Below, piece after piece: positions 11,743 to 25,500 of a stretch of 64,000 nt of DNA (position 1 is its first letter; every line of letters starts with the position of its first letter). Under the pieces are notes generated by a model. It saw only the letters and a program-made list of their open reading frames with translations, made no database searches and was not told the DNA's origin. The position numbers and the translations under genes were made by a program. Source of the DNA: Paragyromitra xinjiangensis (Eukaryota; Ascomycota; Pezizomycetes; Pezizales; Discinaceae); NCBI GenBank assembly GCA_038503065.1, contig JBCAMK010000015.1, positions 1,755,205-1,819,204 on the forward strand, given 5' to 3'.

Positions 11743-13267
11743 CTACATCAAGTACAAGGAACCAATATATTGCAAGGAAGGCCCACCTGACAATCCCATA
11801 TCTGCCCCGAATTGCGATTGCATCAGTTCTTCGCCCCAAACCATGCCCATGGGCGGTTGATATCCAAGTGCTTCTTTGCCTATAGCCAGAGCCATCATAG
11901 CGGGCATAACAGGGAGCTCCGAGACACTGGGACGTGTATCATCTTCTCCCTCAGCTGCGATCAGTGTTTGGACGATATTTGTCGCCGCAAATTGACCCAT
12001 TATTAAAGCGGATCCAACACGTTTAATTCCGGACCAGGCAGTAATATCTCCAACAGCAAAGTGTGATGGACTACCCGTTGTATCTGATAAGAATCCCATC
12101 CTGCCTGCAGTTAGATATTGGCTAACGGTAAGTTTTTTATACGTGGGTAATGATACTTACGTATTTGACACTCTAACATAGCCATCTTCATCTAGTACAG
12201 CTCGAGGCAAAAACTCAGTCCTCGGAGAATGCTTTGCAGTGGAGTATATGACTTTCCCGGCAGTCATTTCTCCTCCAGTAGAAAAGGCAACTTTGAACAT
12301 ATCGTTGCCCATCTTTTCATCACTAATAACTCGCGTATTGAGAAGCACATCCACACCTGCCTGTTGTAATAGATCCAAAGCCTTTTTCTTGAAATCTTCC
12401 GGAAGAGGCTCCGAAGATAGAAGCTCTGCCCTTGAATGGACAAGTGTGACCTTCTTCGCAGGAAATATTGATTTTACTTCGGCCGCCACCTCAACCCCAA
12501 CAGCTCCTAGTTTCAAAGTATCAGTCAAACCCATAGAACCAGTCTTCACAAGATAATATACGACAAACTTACCACCCCCTATGACCACAATACTTCCATC
12601 TGTGTTCTCTATGCTTTCAATGTGTTCCTTGGCATCCTGCATGTATGTCTTTTTGTCTAAGGCTCTCGGAACAATAGGCCAAACCCTCCGGGAACCCGTA
12701 GCGACGACAAGGTAGTCGTATCCCACACTGGCTTCTTCATTTTGTGACAAAATGTTCTTGAAGGTAACAGACTTCTTCCCAATATCTACACCTGTTGCAG
12801 TGCCTCTCAGAATGCGAACGTTCGGACGCTTCAATGCTGGAATATCATCGAATTTCTTCCACGCTTTCCCGACAAAGCCCTTTGCCGTATGCGCAAGTGG
12901 GGCACCCATTGTATGGACTTAATCGTGATAGTATGTTAGTAACCTTGTTTATCCAGAGTGGAAATGATAATAACTTACATATTCCATCCTTCTCATCCAG
13001 CAACGTTATGAGTGGTGTTATCTTTGGGGCCTTTACTTCTGGCAGAGGTAGCGGGCATCGAAGCTGTGGCTTCCCGTCACAGAGATTCAATAAATTCGTA
13101 GCCGTTGCAAGACCACCATAGGCTGCCCCGATGATAAGAATTCGGGGAGAATACGATGAGGGGGCGTTGACCAGAGACATTCTTCGGACGAAATGGCTGA
13201 GAGTTGAAGAACCCTGGAGGTATTTGAAAGATTTACGTGACGACTTTAGAAAGGAGTTCTGAAGCAT
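11743..13267 (-). CDS. AIF/AMID-like FAD-dependent oxidoreductase, probably mitochondrial
   Basis: The model has four exons: 13267-12979, 12917-12573, 12506-12161 and 12100-11743 (445 aa). Introns are 60-66 nt with GTAAGT donors, and phases match. Residues 1-35 are Ser/Arg/Lys-rich without acids, as in a mitochondrial presequence. The FAD-binding Rossmann motif is RILIIGAAYGG (about 43). The second dinucleotide (NAD(P)H) motif is VIGGGAVGVE, formed exactly across intron 2. YDYLVVATGS and a late GDITAW segment are typical of the pyridine nucleotide-disulphide oxidoreductase fold. This set fits the AMID/FSP1 branch of NAD(P)H dehydrogenases; no redox-active CxxxxC is seen. Enzymes of this group oxidise NAD(P)H and reduce quinones, and some promote cell death. 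The substrate cannot be told from sequence. Confidence 0.88.
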
Positions 13268-16200
13268 TGCGGTGTTTTGATATACGATATTCTAGGGGGA
13301 GTATGCTGCCTTTTGAAGAATCTGATAAGAGTCAGGTTGACTCGGCTGGGCATACACATCGGATCTGATAAGGCGCCAACACGGAACACCGGCAACAACA
13401 AACTGATTACTACTCATCGAATCCGCGGAAATCACCTCACTTTCGGAATGGAGAGACCCCGATGCTTGAAAATCTTCCGGTTTATTCGTATAATAGGGTT
13501 TAGGGTTCTATGGCTACCGGAATATTCCCAAGACTATTACCAACACTAGCAGAGTCGTGCCGGTCGGGTCAACATACCATTTGTGGTTCACATGGAACAG
13601 GCCTGCTTCAATCCGGAGGCATGGCACTAATCTGTACCTTCAATTATGATTTGCTAATAATGAAGTTGACGGCTTAGAGAGTAGATGGGTCTAATTACTA
13701 TCAATTCACTAATACCATAGAAAACTCTAGGTTTCTCGGCGTACATTCCTGATCCTTTCTTTAGCTTTAGCTAAACTTAGTGTCGTTATTCTATATCTCT
13801 AAACAAGTATACATAAAGCATAAATCGATGATTTCATTAGGACTCAGTGGTTACGAGAATAGGAAAGTTAAAAAGCCATCTCCATCAGGATTTAGTATCC
13901 AGAATCTGTGATCAGATACTGTAAAGATTAATTCAAGAAGGAATTTCCCATGTAGGATTTTATAGAGGTATCAACCCTTGAGCCTGATTGGGTATAAATA
14001 GTTGGAGGTGGCCATTGTTTGGGCTTTCATCCCGAATCCTCTCACAAGATTAAGACTTCAAACTTCAAGAGGCGCCCTCGCGCTAATTGGATGATCTTCA
14101 GGGAATTTTAGAGTACATAAAATCAAGCAGATGCCCCCCTTCCATTATAATTAACACTAAGCCATCCACACAAAGAGATTTCTAAAAGCCGTACCTTCTA
14201 CTCCAAAAAGTAGTCTTATCGCCTATGCACTCACACCCGCAAGGCTCGTAAATCCTTCCAACAATGAGACGTTCGCTGCCATCCCAAACACGTTTCCCAT
14301 ATACTTTGACCACCCCTTCAGGCACCACTACAGGAATACATGGATACACGAGTGTTTCGTAGCAACCAGTTAAAGTTCATGGATCCTAATACCAGCAATT
14401 CTGCCCATGAACTAGCCCATCTTATGGCAACTGACGACCCTTTGTTGATAGACAATCCCTCTAGCAAACCCGGCTCATGGGTTACGCTGAGATTAAACGC
14501 TTTTCGCGAATCTAGAGTCCGATACTATAAATATCGCATTCCACAGGAAAGAGGTAATATGTTTTCTTGTCTCTGTTTACACCCCAACATCAAAGATCGT
14601 GGGGCATCCGTCCTTCCCCACAAATGTAAAGCAAAAGCTAGAACCCTTGATTTCACCAAAGAAACTCTGCACTAAAGTTTCACTCCTATGTGCCCCGCCC
14701 TTTTCGGCAGTAAAATTATTGAATGTCACACGGCAGTATCTAGCACAGACCACAAATTCAGAATCAAATACTCAAAACTCCTGCCTCCTCCCCCATGTTT
14801 CATGACCCTCATTCTCCTCATCTTTTCCCTTCCTTTCTGCCACCCGTCACAAGCTCTTTACCTAATAGAGAGCCAATATAAACCACATACGTACACCCGT
14901 TTCAAATACCTAAGCCACGCTCTCGTCATAAAGCATCACTCGTACTACCATTCCGTTTCGATTGTAACCTAGAACCGGGCGAACTCGGAACAAACAACCT
15001 TCAGGTAATCTATTACGATACCCAACTTTTATAGATTACAGTCATTCTTTCCCAAACACATGATATCACCCCCCATGCATGTCCCAACCTCCCACCCGGA
15101 GCTAGCAGTCTTCCGACTTCCATGCCGGTTCCGAATAAAATGAGACAGAGTCGCAAGTAAACATCTTTCACACCCATTCAACCTCACTCAATTGCCTGAA
15201 ACAGTGAGGTTGCCTCGTATCGTCAGGCTTCCCTGTTCTTTATCCATTCGATCATACCGTCCCCGGATCCCCATTCATACACTAAAGCGAAAACGACGTC
15301 GACAACTTGCGTGCTCCCCTCCACTCGCTTACTTATTCCGTGTTGGAGCTTTCCTGTTACTAAATCTTATAGTACTCGTCGATTGTGGCAGCCCAGCCAA
15401 TGGCTTATCGCCAGACAACTAATGATACCATCGTTCCACAGTGTTCTCGTCAACTCTCTCTTAATGCTCTGTGCTCTTTTTTAGCGGCAACTCGCCCCAT
15501 TGGACCTTTAGTCATTTAACTAAAAATGAAAAAAATGAATGTGTACGCTAATTACGGATTCCTTTTGGGTAACCATACTCTTCAAGTTAACAGTGCTTAA
15601 CAAATAGTTGAAACTTGAATTTTCCCAAATAGTGAGAAGCCCTGTCGTGCACGCACACTAGTGGCAGTTTTTAATCACCATATCCCATGCACCATTATCA
15701 GAATAGCTGTCTTAATCGGGAATCTAGAAGCGTTAACCTGTTCCCGACCTGTAGCGTCCCAAGAAAATTTCGATCGATGTAACGGGGAAGCGTCTGTGAA
15801 TGATTGTCGCAGGCACACGCAGGCCGGCGCCACATCATACACGTGAAAAATTTACCGGCCAAGCGAGCTGATTACTCGCGCATAGACCTGATAATCATCG
15901 TAATATCTCAAATATGATAGTATCGAGAGGGAACGCAATATTTCCCTGCCCAGCAAGTTCCCTGCTTTATGAGGTCTGGGTGTCTAATTGGTGAAGAAGT
16001 AGCGCCTCTTGTCTCATGGACTTGGATTCCTCCTGTCAAGACATTCAAGACCCACTAAGCGCGGAGATCCTTTGGTAGAAAGCATACGATTATTGAACAG
16101 TGGAAGAACCGTAAGTACGCACATACCTAATGAGCGATCGTTTTTGATATCTGCCGCAGCATTCCCAAAGCACCACCTTGGTAAATTTACAGTGACACAG

Positions 16201-17867
16201 ATAATTCAAACAAGCCCTGACAGCGAAGATCTTGGCGATCTGCTGCTGGTCAACCGACTCCTGGAAGAAGCGACGCTGCCTGAGGTAGAAGGTCTCCGAA
16301 CTGTCAGTTTCTAAGCCCTGACCGACGCGTGTCCATTCACCTCAGTACAGCTTACATGCGATCAACATTCGCAATGCGTACGCAAAGTGTCCACAACTGG
16401 TGATATCTCCTTACTTTTCTCATCAACCTCATCTCAACAGATTCCGAGATTTGTTGACAACGCCCGTACATATCATCTTTGCATCCGGACATCTCAAACA
16501 AAGTCACACTGCAAAAGCAAATATATGTGAGTATCACGATAACTAAGTGCATTCCAAGTTCTAGAATGGTCCTTTCTGTCTTGAAGTGTGCTACATCGGC
16601 TGTTGGAGCTCACCCAATTGATTGTAATTGAGCTTTTGGTTATCCTTAGCGCCGAGACTCGACCGTCCCACGCTATGGTAATCACTATCGTTATAAATTA
16701 GAAACCTGTACCTTCATATAAGGTATTATTGCCCGTAACATTTCTAGGAATCGTGAACGCATTAGAGATTCGGTCAGTGCTGCAAGGAATCTGCATGGTT
16801 GCTTAGCGTATGCTGTCATCGCACCAAAGGAAAACTCCCCACAGTGTCTCTTCTATCATGCCCAAAAAACGTGTGAGCACAGGCATGCTCTGGACACCCA
16901 ACTACCACTATCAAACTCGTGATAGGGCTCGCTATGATGGTAGTACATGACCATAAGACTAAGTGAGCTGGTGCCGCCGTTACTAGTATACTATCGATTT
17001 CCTTTTGTCGAAGTTTCAGGTCTCTAGCCCCTCCTCTGATATGCATTCTCGGCACAATGAAGGAGCCTTTACCTCTTCGATTGAGGTCCCTGAAAATTTC
17101 GATCTTATCGAAATGACGGGCTGCACCTCCACAAAATAAATCCGAGCCGTGTCGCGAAGATAGAGTACATACAAAGTACTACTGCATTTTGAATCCCCGG
17201 CGGCACTGAAGTGTCCCAGGTTCGAAGCACTTTACGGTTCAATTTGATGCACACACATGCGAAAAAAGAAAAACACTACTACTCTGTCTGCAAGTGATCC
17301 AACAACGTTGAAGCGGTCTGTCTGTAGCATGGGTGCTTTGCCCAGCACCATTCAGTGCGACAAGGATCGTTATGATGCTAACTCGCAGTAGTAACTAGTT
17401 CTAAAGTCTCCCCACAGCACCGGTGGGTCCATAGCAGTAACCTGCCAAGAGTAATATTGCGCACGCTCTTCAACCTGGTGCTGTATCAGGACTGATTTCC
17501 TTTTCTGTCTACCCCAGAAGGTAAACCCTGGGCCTCGTCCTACCCCGCCATTTCTCCACACGCGATTTTGTTGGTTCGGGTTTCCATGAGACATGCAGAT
17601 AGCATAGACGAACTAATCTGCCGTCCTGACCGGGATAGGCAAAGCCATATAATCGAGTGGCCACCTTCAGCAGGCCGTAGCAAAGAAGACAATAATATAA
17701 ACCCCCGTCCTGTTCTTCCGGATTCTCAGTCATTAGCAGCTGTGCGGCAAGGCAAGCAAAGCTTAGCACTTCTTTACCCATAAAACCCTTTACCCTCCCA
17801 TCACTTTCAAAGATATCCACATATCAAAGATTCTCACAACTCCCACCATCACATTCCATCCTCCACG
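13268..17867. other. Long intergenic stretch
   Basis: No gene is recognised in 4.6 kb. A GGGTTTAGGGTT telobox lies at 13496-13507 (listed separately). Stretches at 14600-15450 are C+T/A-rich with overlapping short frames and no coding character. The 101-codon frame at 16009-16314 contains a splice-like GTAAGT...GCAG pair, but splicing it breaks the frame, so I do not call it. The C+A-rich 17790-17867 is the leader of the next small gene. Confidence 0.45.
13496..13507. promoter_or_regulatory. Telobox-like element upstream of the oxidoreductase gene
   Basis: GGGTTTAGGGTT (AACCCTAAACCC on the gene strand) lies 229 bp before the ATG at 13267. It is nearly two units of the same TTTAGGG repeat that ends this chromosome. 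Teloboxes are bound by TRF/Myb-type factors at some fungal promoters; that role here is inference. Confidence 0.35.
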
Positions 17868-18204
17868 ATGTCAGATCGAGAATACAGCTCGGAGGCACGG
17901 AAGAATAATGATCCGCCAATCAGTCAAGTAGGAAGCGTAGGATCTAGCAGTTCAGCTCCGCCTCCTGGCTCATCTCCTCCAGGTCTTCACGTATGTTCTC
18001 CATTGATCTTTTGTCGATGCTCAAGAAACTAATAGCAATTGACGGTTTAGTTCACACACCACCCAGTCCCAGCTCCGGTGGAAGTCAAACGATCACCGAT
18101 GAAGAAATTGTACTCGAGTCCCAATTTAATTCCCCTGCATTGCCAACATAAACTAACGATGTGTCGATAGCGTTCGATGGCTGAAGTACGGACCCATCGA
18201 TTGA
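17868..18204 (+). CDS. Small spliced protein of 71 aa, unknown
   Basis: The model has three exons: 17868-17990, 18051-18109 and 18171-18204. The introns are 60 and 61 nt, each with a branch-like element (AAACTAATAG; AAACTAACG) and a TAG acceptor. Donors are GTATGT and the weaker GTACTC. Phases 0 and 2 join into one frame ending KKFVRWLKYGPID. The peptide is Ser/Pro/Gly-rich in the middle with a basic aromatic C-terminus. It has no signal peptide. A C+A-rich leader without ATGs precedes the start. I do not recognise the family. The weak second donor is the main doubt. Confidence 0.5.
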
Positions 18205-21200
18205 GGGATATCAATTTGCGAGCCGGCTTAATACCACCCACTTCATCGGCTATGTTTTTTGTTTCTCTTTTTTTTTTTTTTTAAAATTGGAATTAGGAAT
18301 CGGAGGATGGGGGTTTGCGCTACTTTGGAGTCAATTTGTCATTCACGATGAGGCGTAATTAGTTCTGTTCTATTTCATGTATGTACGATAGTAGCGATTA
18401 ATGATGTCCCTTTTGAGAAATTACCAAAAAATCTCGACTCATTACCGAATCGCTGTCCACAAACCCGTTTTTTTTGTTCCCCTTTCGCTTGCACAGAGCC
18501 ATGCGAGAACCAGGATGTTTCGGTTCATCTTGGTGGAATTAGGCAGAAATTCCGCCCTTGCACACGTTTCCCTTCGCGTGGGAAGGTGAGAAGCTTGTGA
18601 TAAACGGTTTTGGGGGTGTGGATGAGCGAGGATCAAGGATCAAGAGGATATTAATGCGTATTGGATATCATAAAAGCCGGTGCCGACCGGTCATCGCTTC
18701 GAGTAGTAACTAATTATCGTTTTTTTCCTTTCTCTTCTCTTTCTTTCCCCACAAATCGCTTCAGCCCGTTCGCTTAGTATCTTGAAGCTGTAGAGTCCCG
18801 GTATAGGGTAGGGTAGGGTAGGACCGTAGAGGGAGTCCTTTGATTAGGAATGTGGGTCCCATACCCCGCCCTGTGACAGTGGATCTCTGTAGGAAGTACA
18901 TGTAGAGTAGTTGAGACTTCCACACCACTCCAGAGGGAGAAATCAGGTCTGCCACCTGATGCAGTCGTGTGATTTTGGACACGAATGCCAGAGACCGTGC
19001 AGAGCAGAGTCCAGTCAGTAGGAGGCTTGAGCTTCGATCTCGAGATTCACGTTTCTATGTATCGTGTAGCTGATGAAACACCGGTTGATGTGCCATGATT
19101 CATTCCCCACATATAGGACCACTAATTAGGTAAGGATACAAGCTGAGTGCCACGATAACGTATTCATTTCTGCCGTATATATTTGGTTCATCTCGTTTGC
19201 TGTTCAAAGACATATGTAGATTGCTCTCGCTGTTTCAAATTTTAGATTGTCTTTATCATGTGGTCGGCTCGCAATATCTTTTCTCCCTGATGTGGCGGAA
19301 GCCACGCCGTTTGATGAGCTGCATACGCCTCCACGCTCTACTGACCTTTTTTATTTTTATTCTAGGACTGTGAACGCCTCGGTGATCTGATCTGTCGATT
19401 CCAGCTTGCGCAGGTGTTCGAAGTCTGACGTTCAATGTGGCCAATCCGAGCCATGGGGTGGTACATACAGGGACAGGTTGTCTTTGGTTGGAATTATACG
19501 CATCATCAAAAGCAATACAAGACATCTGCGGGACATCAGGTACATACATGGGCTTTCTACTTCCAAGTCCTGATGGCGCTCCAATCAGGTTACTTATTCT
19601 AGTCACGGAACTATATCAGGTTTTTTTACAGTATGGTAAAAACGTGTAGCCCCTACCAATGCTTACTGACGTTGCTGTCAAAAAGATCGGCAGGTCAATA
19701 TAGGTACCTGCAAATGAAAACCCCATACGAAAAACGCGATCGAATATCGGGTTCTGTAGATCGAACAAGGGCGACAAACAAACAGGGTACCGATTCCAGA
19801 TTTCTGGTACTCGAGAAATGGTTTATGGGGATCTTTGGCGTTTTTCCCCACGACGCAATCAATTCGGTCGGGCAATAGGGCCGCAGACCCTAGATCCGCC
19901 TCGTCACCTTTGCGTGTCAACGAGCGCGATACATTCTCCAACGTGATTCTTCCAGAGCTAGTACTTGGGTGTACACCGGAATCGCCGGAAAATCTTGGAT
20001 ATGCGGTCCGTGACTGGTTTTACGACTAAGTGAACTTCGGAAAAATTAGATGTATGTATCACGATGGCTACGGTTGACGGAGGTGTGGGGCCTTGGAGAT
20101 ATGGTAATATATATATATCAAGTATAATAAGCACTAGATCATCACGTTCCCACAGAAGTGTATAACTGTTGGTCACGCGTAAATAAAGATGCACCTCCAA
20201 CCACAGAAGGTAGTTCATGCATAATCACTCGAAGAAGAGCGATCTCGCCGATTTACTCTACCTTCTCCTCAGTGCATCTACCGAATACCTCGACCGTGGC
20301 AGGAACAAGGCATTGGGACCACAATTTAATGCAAACCGTAATTTGTAGCACAGCGCTGAGGCAGTGTCCAGAAAGTGAAATCAGAAAAGGGAAAAAAAAC
20401 CACACCCACCCCCGGCCGAACTCCGAGTGACAGGTAGATATAACCGGCAATGCCGAGGATCGAATAGGGACGAGAAGGGTTAAAAGGCGACCCGGGTAAC
20501 GGAAAACACGGCAAATGGGGAGTCTAGAATCTGTTCCTTCCATTCTTCGGAGGCCCTGGTTTTTCCGGTGGACTGGTCAAACGCGCGTTTGTCTCTTCAG
20601 CGGCAGTTGCTCGCGCTGGACAAGGGTCTCAAATAGTAATCCCCTGCCCGATAGCTTCTCGGGAGTGCCAGTATCTATTGGCTTTGACTCGCAATCATCT
20701 CCCTGTCTAGAAGATACAGAGACGAGACGCTTCAACTTCCCAAGGATCTTCCCCGAGTCGGGGGCTGTACCATCTTCAGACCCCTGAGCCGAGCACATTC
20801 CGCTCGATTCCGTCGACGGCAGTCTTCGGTATCACTGATAGATGCATTCCCCAGAGACATGCGATGCGGGGTAAACAGTGAGAGATATGGCGCATTACAT
20901 ACAGCCAAGGTTGACCGAGGCATGTAGCGAGCTGGGTTTCGGAGTTGAGTCTTGGCGCACCGTGTCTCAGGCTCGGATCACCGACATGTTCATTCAACAT
21001 GTTGTGATGTTATCATGTTAACCAGATTACAGCTCGTCTTGTCTCGGCACGCGAATAGCCCGGTTCTCGCTGCTGGCACCCCAGTCAAGATGCATCATAA
21101 GGAAATCGCTTGTCGCCGCGGGATATCGTGTATCGGTTAGATAGGGCAGGATGAGATGAGCTCGAGCCCAAATACAATATGCTATGCAGAGGCGTTGGAG

Positions 21201-22206
21201 AACCAGGGAAGATGGCTGTTTCTCCCAAACAACGTGGCACTGGTGGAAGACAAGCAATACGGGCATTAATTGCTCAGGATCAGCCCTGTGAGAGCCAGGT
21301 ACTAGCTCGTCCGAGGTGAACGTAAAGAGAAGAGTTAAGCCACGAGCTGAAAGCTGAACACCAAGCTGTAGCAGAGAACTGCCTGCAAACCTCTCGTCGT
21401 GAGAATAAGGTTGAAGAGAATCGCCACAATTCACTCGGAAATCGTGCCGAATGAAACCGGAGATTTTTCTCTGGCTGTGCCATTTCTTGCGTGGATGTAT
21501 TCGGATGGTGATCATAAAATCAACTCTCGAGCTTAACGTCTCCCCTGTAGCCCTACGAAACGAGGTTAAACAGTTGATTCCTCCTCTATCCCCAGCCAAG
21601 CGAAAGCGGAAGGTGTGGAAAGGGGAAAGCACGCGGACGCAGCAGGGGCTGCTGGTCTCTCGGGCGAGAGTCAGTCACGACGACGGGATTACATCATTGG
21701 GATCAGGGGATAAAAAGCGAGCGAGAGACGTCGAGGAAACACCTTTGACAATTGAGGGCTGATTATCACCAACGTGAAGTGAGGCAAGGGAGATCATGAC
21801 ACCAGCAGTTCTCACCATCTCCACTACGAAACAGTTGAAACGCCAACGAGCAAACAAGCCAACGCCGAAAAAATATTGGTATCCAAACGCGGTAATATTA
21901 GGTATTTCCGCACCCGTTCCCTCAAGACTTCATCCAAGACAACATACAAATACGCGTACAGTAGTAAACAGGAAGCGAAAAAAAAAAAAAAATCATCCAC
22001 CTATCTACCCTCAACAACCATGCACACTGAGAAAGATTAAATTAAATTCCACCTCAACATTCATGGAAACCCGATGAAAAACTCAGAAATACCTCCTTCC
22101 CACACAAAGAAAAGAACACCTTCCACCCCGGATCAACAGCAAGTCGGGCAACATGGTTCGCTCACAGATACGACTGGAGGTGGTCGTTTGTCGTCAGAGG
22201 GATCGA
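18205..22206. other. Intergenic, with a poly-T tract
   Basis: A run of about 17 T at 18266-18282 follows the small gene. The rest has many overlapping short frames on both strands, the longest being 201 codons at 21027-21632 on the minus strand. Their composition is erratic (Cys, Trp and His in random context), and I see no splice architecture or motif. I call no gene here. Confidence 0.45.
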
Positions 22207-22514
22207 TTAAACTTTCTTTGGTGTCAAACCAAGCTTCTTGTAGATGGCCTTCTTTCTGTTTGTTCGAAAGATGTCAGCAAGAGTCCATCCATCGCACCAT
22301 GCTAGGAGATAGGATATCGTACATTTTGTCGACTACACCATGCTTCTTAGCAAGGTCCACGAGCTTCTGGTCATTGGTCTGGGCCTAGTTGGAAGACTAA
22401 TCAGCATCACAGAGATTTGCGAACGGGATCGCTCGGAGCGAAACATACAGGGGGAGCAGCAGCAGGAGCGGCAGTCGTTTCAGTGGTAACAGGTTGGGTA
22501 GCGGTAGCAGACAT
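22207..22514 (-). CDS. Small basic Ala/Lys-rich protein of 58 aa
   Basis: The model has three exons: 22514-22449, 22384-22323 and 22255-22207. Introns of 64 and 67 nt have GTATGT and GTACGA donors, and phases 0 and 2 agree. The N-terminal half is Thr/Ala/Pro-rich. The C-terminal half is a predicted amphipathic helix, QKLVDLAKKHGVVDKIKK, ending in a basic tail. There is no signal peptide. A long C/T-rich stretch (on the minus strand) lies upstream of the start at about 22560-22900, the mark of a strongly expressed fungal promoter. Short proteins of this pattern look conserved among ascomycetes, but I know no function. Confidence 0.72.
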
Positions 22515-25500
22515 GATGATGCTGGTGGATGAGATTGATTTTTAAAGTTTAAAAAGAATTAAGAGGATGAGTAGGTATGGCAGTCGAGTCAAAGGAGTGA
22601 AGACGAAGCGAAGTTGGACAACGAAGAGAGAGAGGGGTGGAGGGAAAGAGGAGATGCTTGCCAGAAGTCAGGATATATAAAGGATAGCAGCGAGAAAGAA
22701 AGGGGGGGAGTGGTTTGGCTACAGGGCTAGACGGGGAAGGGGGAGGGATGGAGCGAGTGAGTGGAATCAGAGGTGAGTCGTCCGCTCGGAAACGTTGCAC
22801 GGCCTGAGCACGAGGGTGCCTGGGAATCGAAATTGGCGACAGGACAGGGTCGAAAAAAGATAGTGGGGAGAGAGAATCTAAGAAAACAAAAGAAAACAAA
22901 GAAGCCTACCACCGTGTCCACTGACTGTCCTGTCCTGTCCACTGCCCACCACCACCAACAGCAAAATAGTCTAGCCACACCTCAAATTTCTGTATCGCTG
23001 GAGTGCATACGAGCGAGCGGTCTTATCGGTTGCTAGCATCAACTCCACTCCCTCCCTCAGTCTCCCCCCCCCCCCATTAGTGATTAGGCCTGCACCTCTG
23101 GCTTCCAAGGTGGTGAGATTTTCTCATTGCCAATAATCTCCAAGGCTGACCAAAGAGCCCACTCATCACCCGCCCATCTCCCCACCCTTCCTCCTGGCCC
23201 ATCTCTCTTCGCGTGCCTCTCACGGTATCTCTGCAAACAGAACCCCTCGTTTGCTGTTGGCGGTTGACTTTTGATACTGGGCTTGTTTAGACTTCCCGCC
23301 CACTCGCTTGATTAGCCACTTTCCCTAAAGCGAGTCAGCTACCTTTCGTCGGAGGGCGACACTGCCGCGGGGGCGCAGTGCGGAAATCATGTGCACGGAC
23401 TTGGAGCTATCCCTTGTTTCGTGTAACGTCCTTAATGTCCCGTGATATTCTGCACCTTCTGACCTATCAGTCGTCAGAGGTTCGTGAAGTGTATCTTGTG
23501 CTGGATGACGGTCTACTATTGAGATGGGAGGATAGACGCCAAAAATCTCGAGGGGCTATATTTCAGGGTAGGGGAGGAGGGCCTCTCTGCTGTGGAGGGG
23601 TTGTGTGTACAGTCTGATACAAAACAGCGCTCAGAAAAATAAACGAGCATGAAACTTCAAGGTACGGGGGGGGAAGATTTCAAAAATCAAGCTTAATTTT
23701 GCGTGATGATGGCGGCTCGGGTGCTGCTGCATTCGAGAAGGAAAAGCTTCTTCATTTGCTCTTCCTTGTGGCCCTCATTGATACGGCGGCAGGAAAGACA
23801 TGAAGCGATGCGCGTAGCCGTGCATAGGCATAGGCATATCCGAAATTGCTTCATGCATCCCCTAACCCTGATCTGCGCGTACTGTTCCCGTACCGGCAAC
23901 GGTTCTGGAGAGAACGCAGGGTCGTGGCTGTGCATACGAAAAGAAAGACCCAGGGTCTCGGGATCCAACCTCTTTTCTTCTCGTCTCAGACCGCGGACGG
24001 ACATGTCGGCGTCTTGACAAATTTGGTGGAGATTAGGATGTGCAGGAACGAACGCTTCAGATTGCTCGTTTGGATTCGCAGGTTGGGTTTGATACACTGC
24101 CGAACAACGATTGCCCAGTGAGCGATGCCGGTTGTTGGTAGGTAAGGGGTTGTTAGAGATTAAGGGTAAATGAAATATGGTGACACCATTCTCGCGCGAT
24201 TGAGACATTCTGGATTACGGAAGAGTAACTTGAGCCATCGTGAGGAGGAAGCTACATGAGTTACGATGAGGATATCGTTGTTTCCTGCCATGTTTGGATA
24301 TTGACGGAAAGGGTCGGGAAATCACGGTTACATCTGTCTTGTGGTAAACTGGCTAAAGGGGAATGTTGATATCTTGCGGGGTTTTGTTTCTATATTTGTT
24401 TCACAGCTGCTTGATGCTCACCAGATATTCAGCTTGAAAATACACAGTTTTATCAGTCGTTTGCTATCAAACCTACACGTGATGAGTCCGACCGAGAAAC
24501 ATCCTGTTTGAACAAACATTTTTCCGCTTCGGCTGGTTCTCGTTTCGAGAATATTCGTGGGACAAAACAAAACTCCCCCTGTCCGTTGGAATCGTTCGGG
24601 TGATCTACCGATATCATAAAATCAGTAAACACCATCAGAGCCAAGATTCATGCAGCAGATGCTGTGTAGGGCTGAAGCAATCCAAACTTCCGTGGCTTTT
24701 AGGCAAGAAAGACCGGAGGGCCTTCCGAATATCAAGATGTGGGCGCGAGCGGGATCGGACGAATTTACCCCGAGAGCCGACAAGTAAACCGTGGATTTGG
24801 GTGTTGGATCCCATCATCCCATAAGGACAGACGTCTTCCCGGATCACCACGCGAAATAGACTGCCTTTTCCGACGACCGATGCTTTGGAACCGTCAAAGT
24901 GTCTGCGACGGAGCTGACCCGAACGGATAGTGATGCAGTAGTCAGTACTTCATCTATCGTGGCCGGGACTTCCTGGTTATCTGCAGTGCTAATGCGGAGA
25001 ATATGCGATAGAGCTTTCGGGATAGCTGAGTCCTGACTTCTGAGGTTTCTACCTTGTCTACGATGACCCTGTTGATAAGGTTAGTAGCGCCTAAGGAATA
25101 TATTCAAGCACTAGCAGTGGTACTCTATTTCTTCAAGCGTATGTTCGATAGGGGATGAAGGAGATTTATACTCGCATAATAGGGAAGGGGGATCAGCACC
25201 AAATCGGTCGAAGGGGGATCAGGGCCTAAAAATGAGATATAGTACTGATGGCGGTGGGTCCAGTAGGAAGGTTCTAGTCTGGGTCTCTTCCTTGTAGGAA
25301 ATAATAATAATAATATCAGTGCTGATGGTGTTTTGCGTGGTGATGGATCCATAGGCTGTCACTCGGAGAATCTAGGAGAGAGCCTCCAACAAGCGCAGCC
25401 GCCGTCACGACCTCTTCCCTTGATCGTCGTCCCACTCCCCACTAACTTACCCCACCACCACTCATCATAGTATCTGCAAGGGTCTCTATGATAGTCATCT

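Noticed and set aside
16009..16314. Possible small gene of 101 aa with an internal GTAAGT...GCAG pair
   Set aside because: Removing the intron-like piece breaks the frame, and the minus strand is open too.
21027..21632. Minus-strand frame of 201 codons
   Set aside because: No ordered protein character, no leader or splice context, and competing frames on the other strand.
23693..24208. Minus-strand frame of 171 codons
   Set aside because: No motif, no promoter features and no continuation by splicing; kept out for lack of support, though it cannot be excluded.
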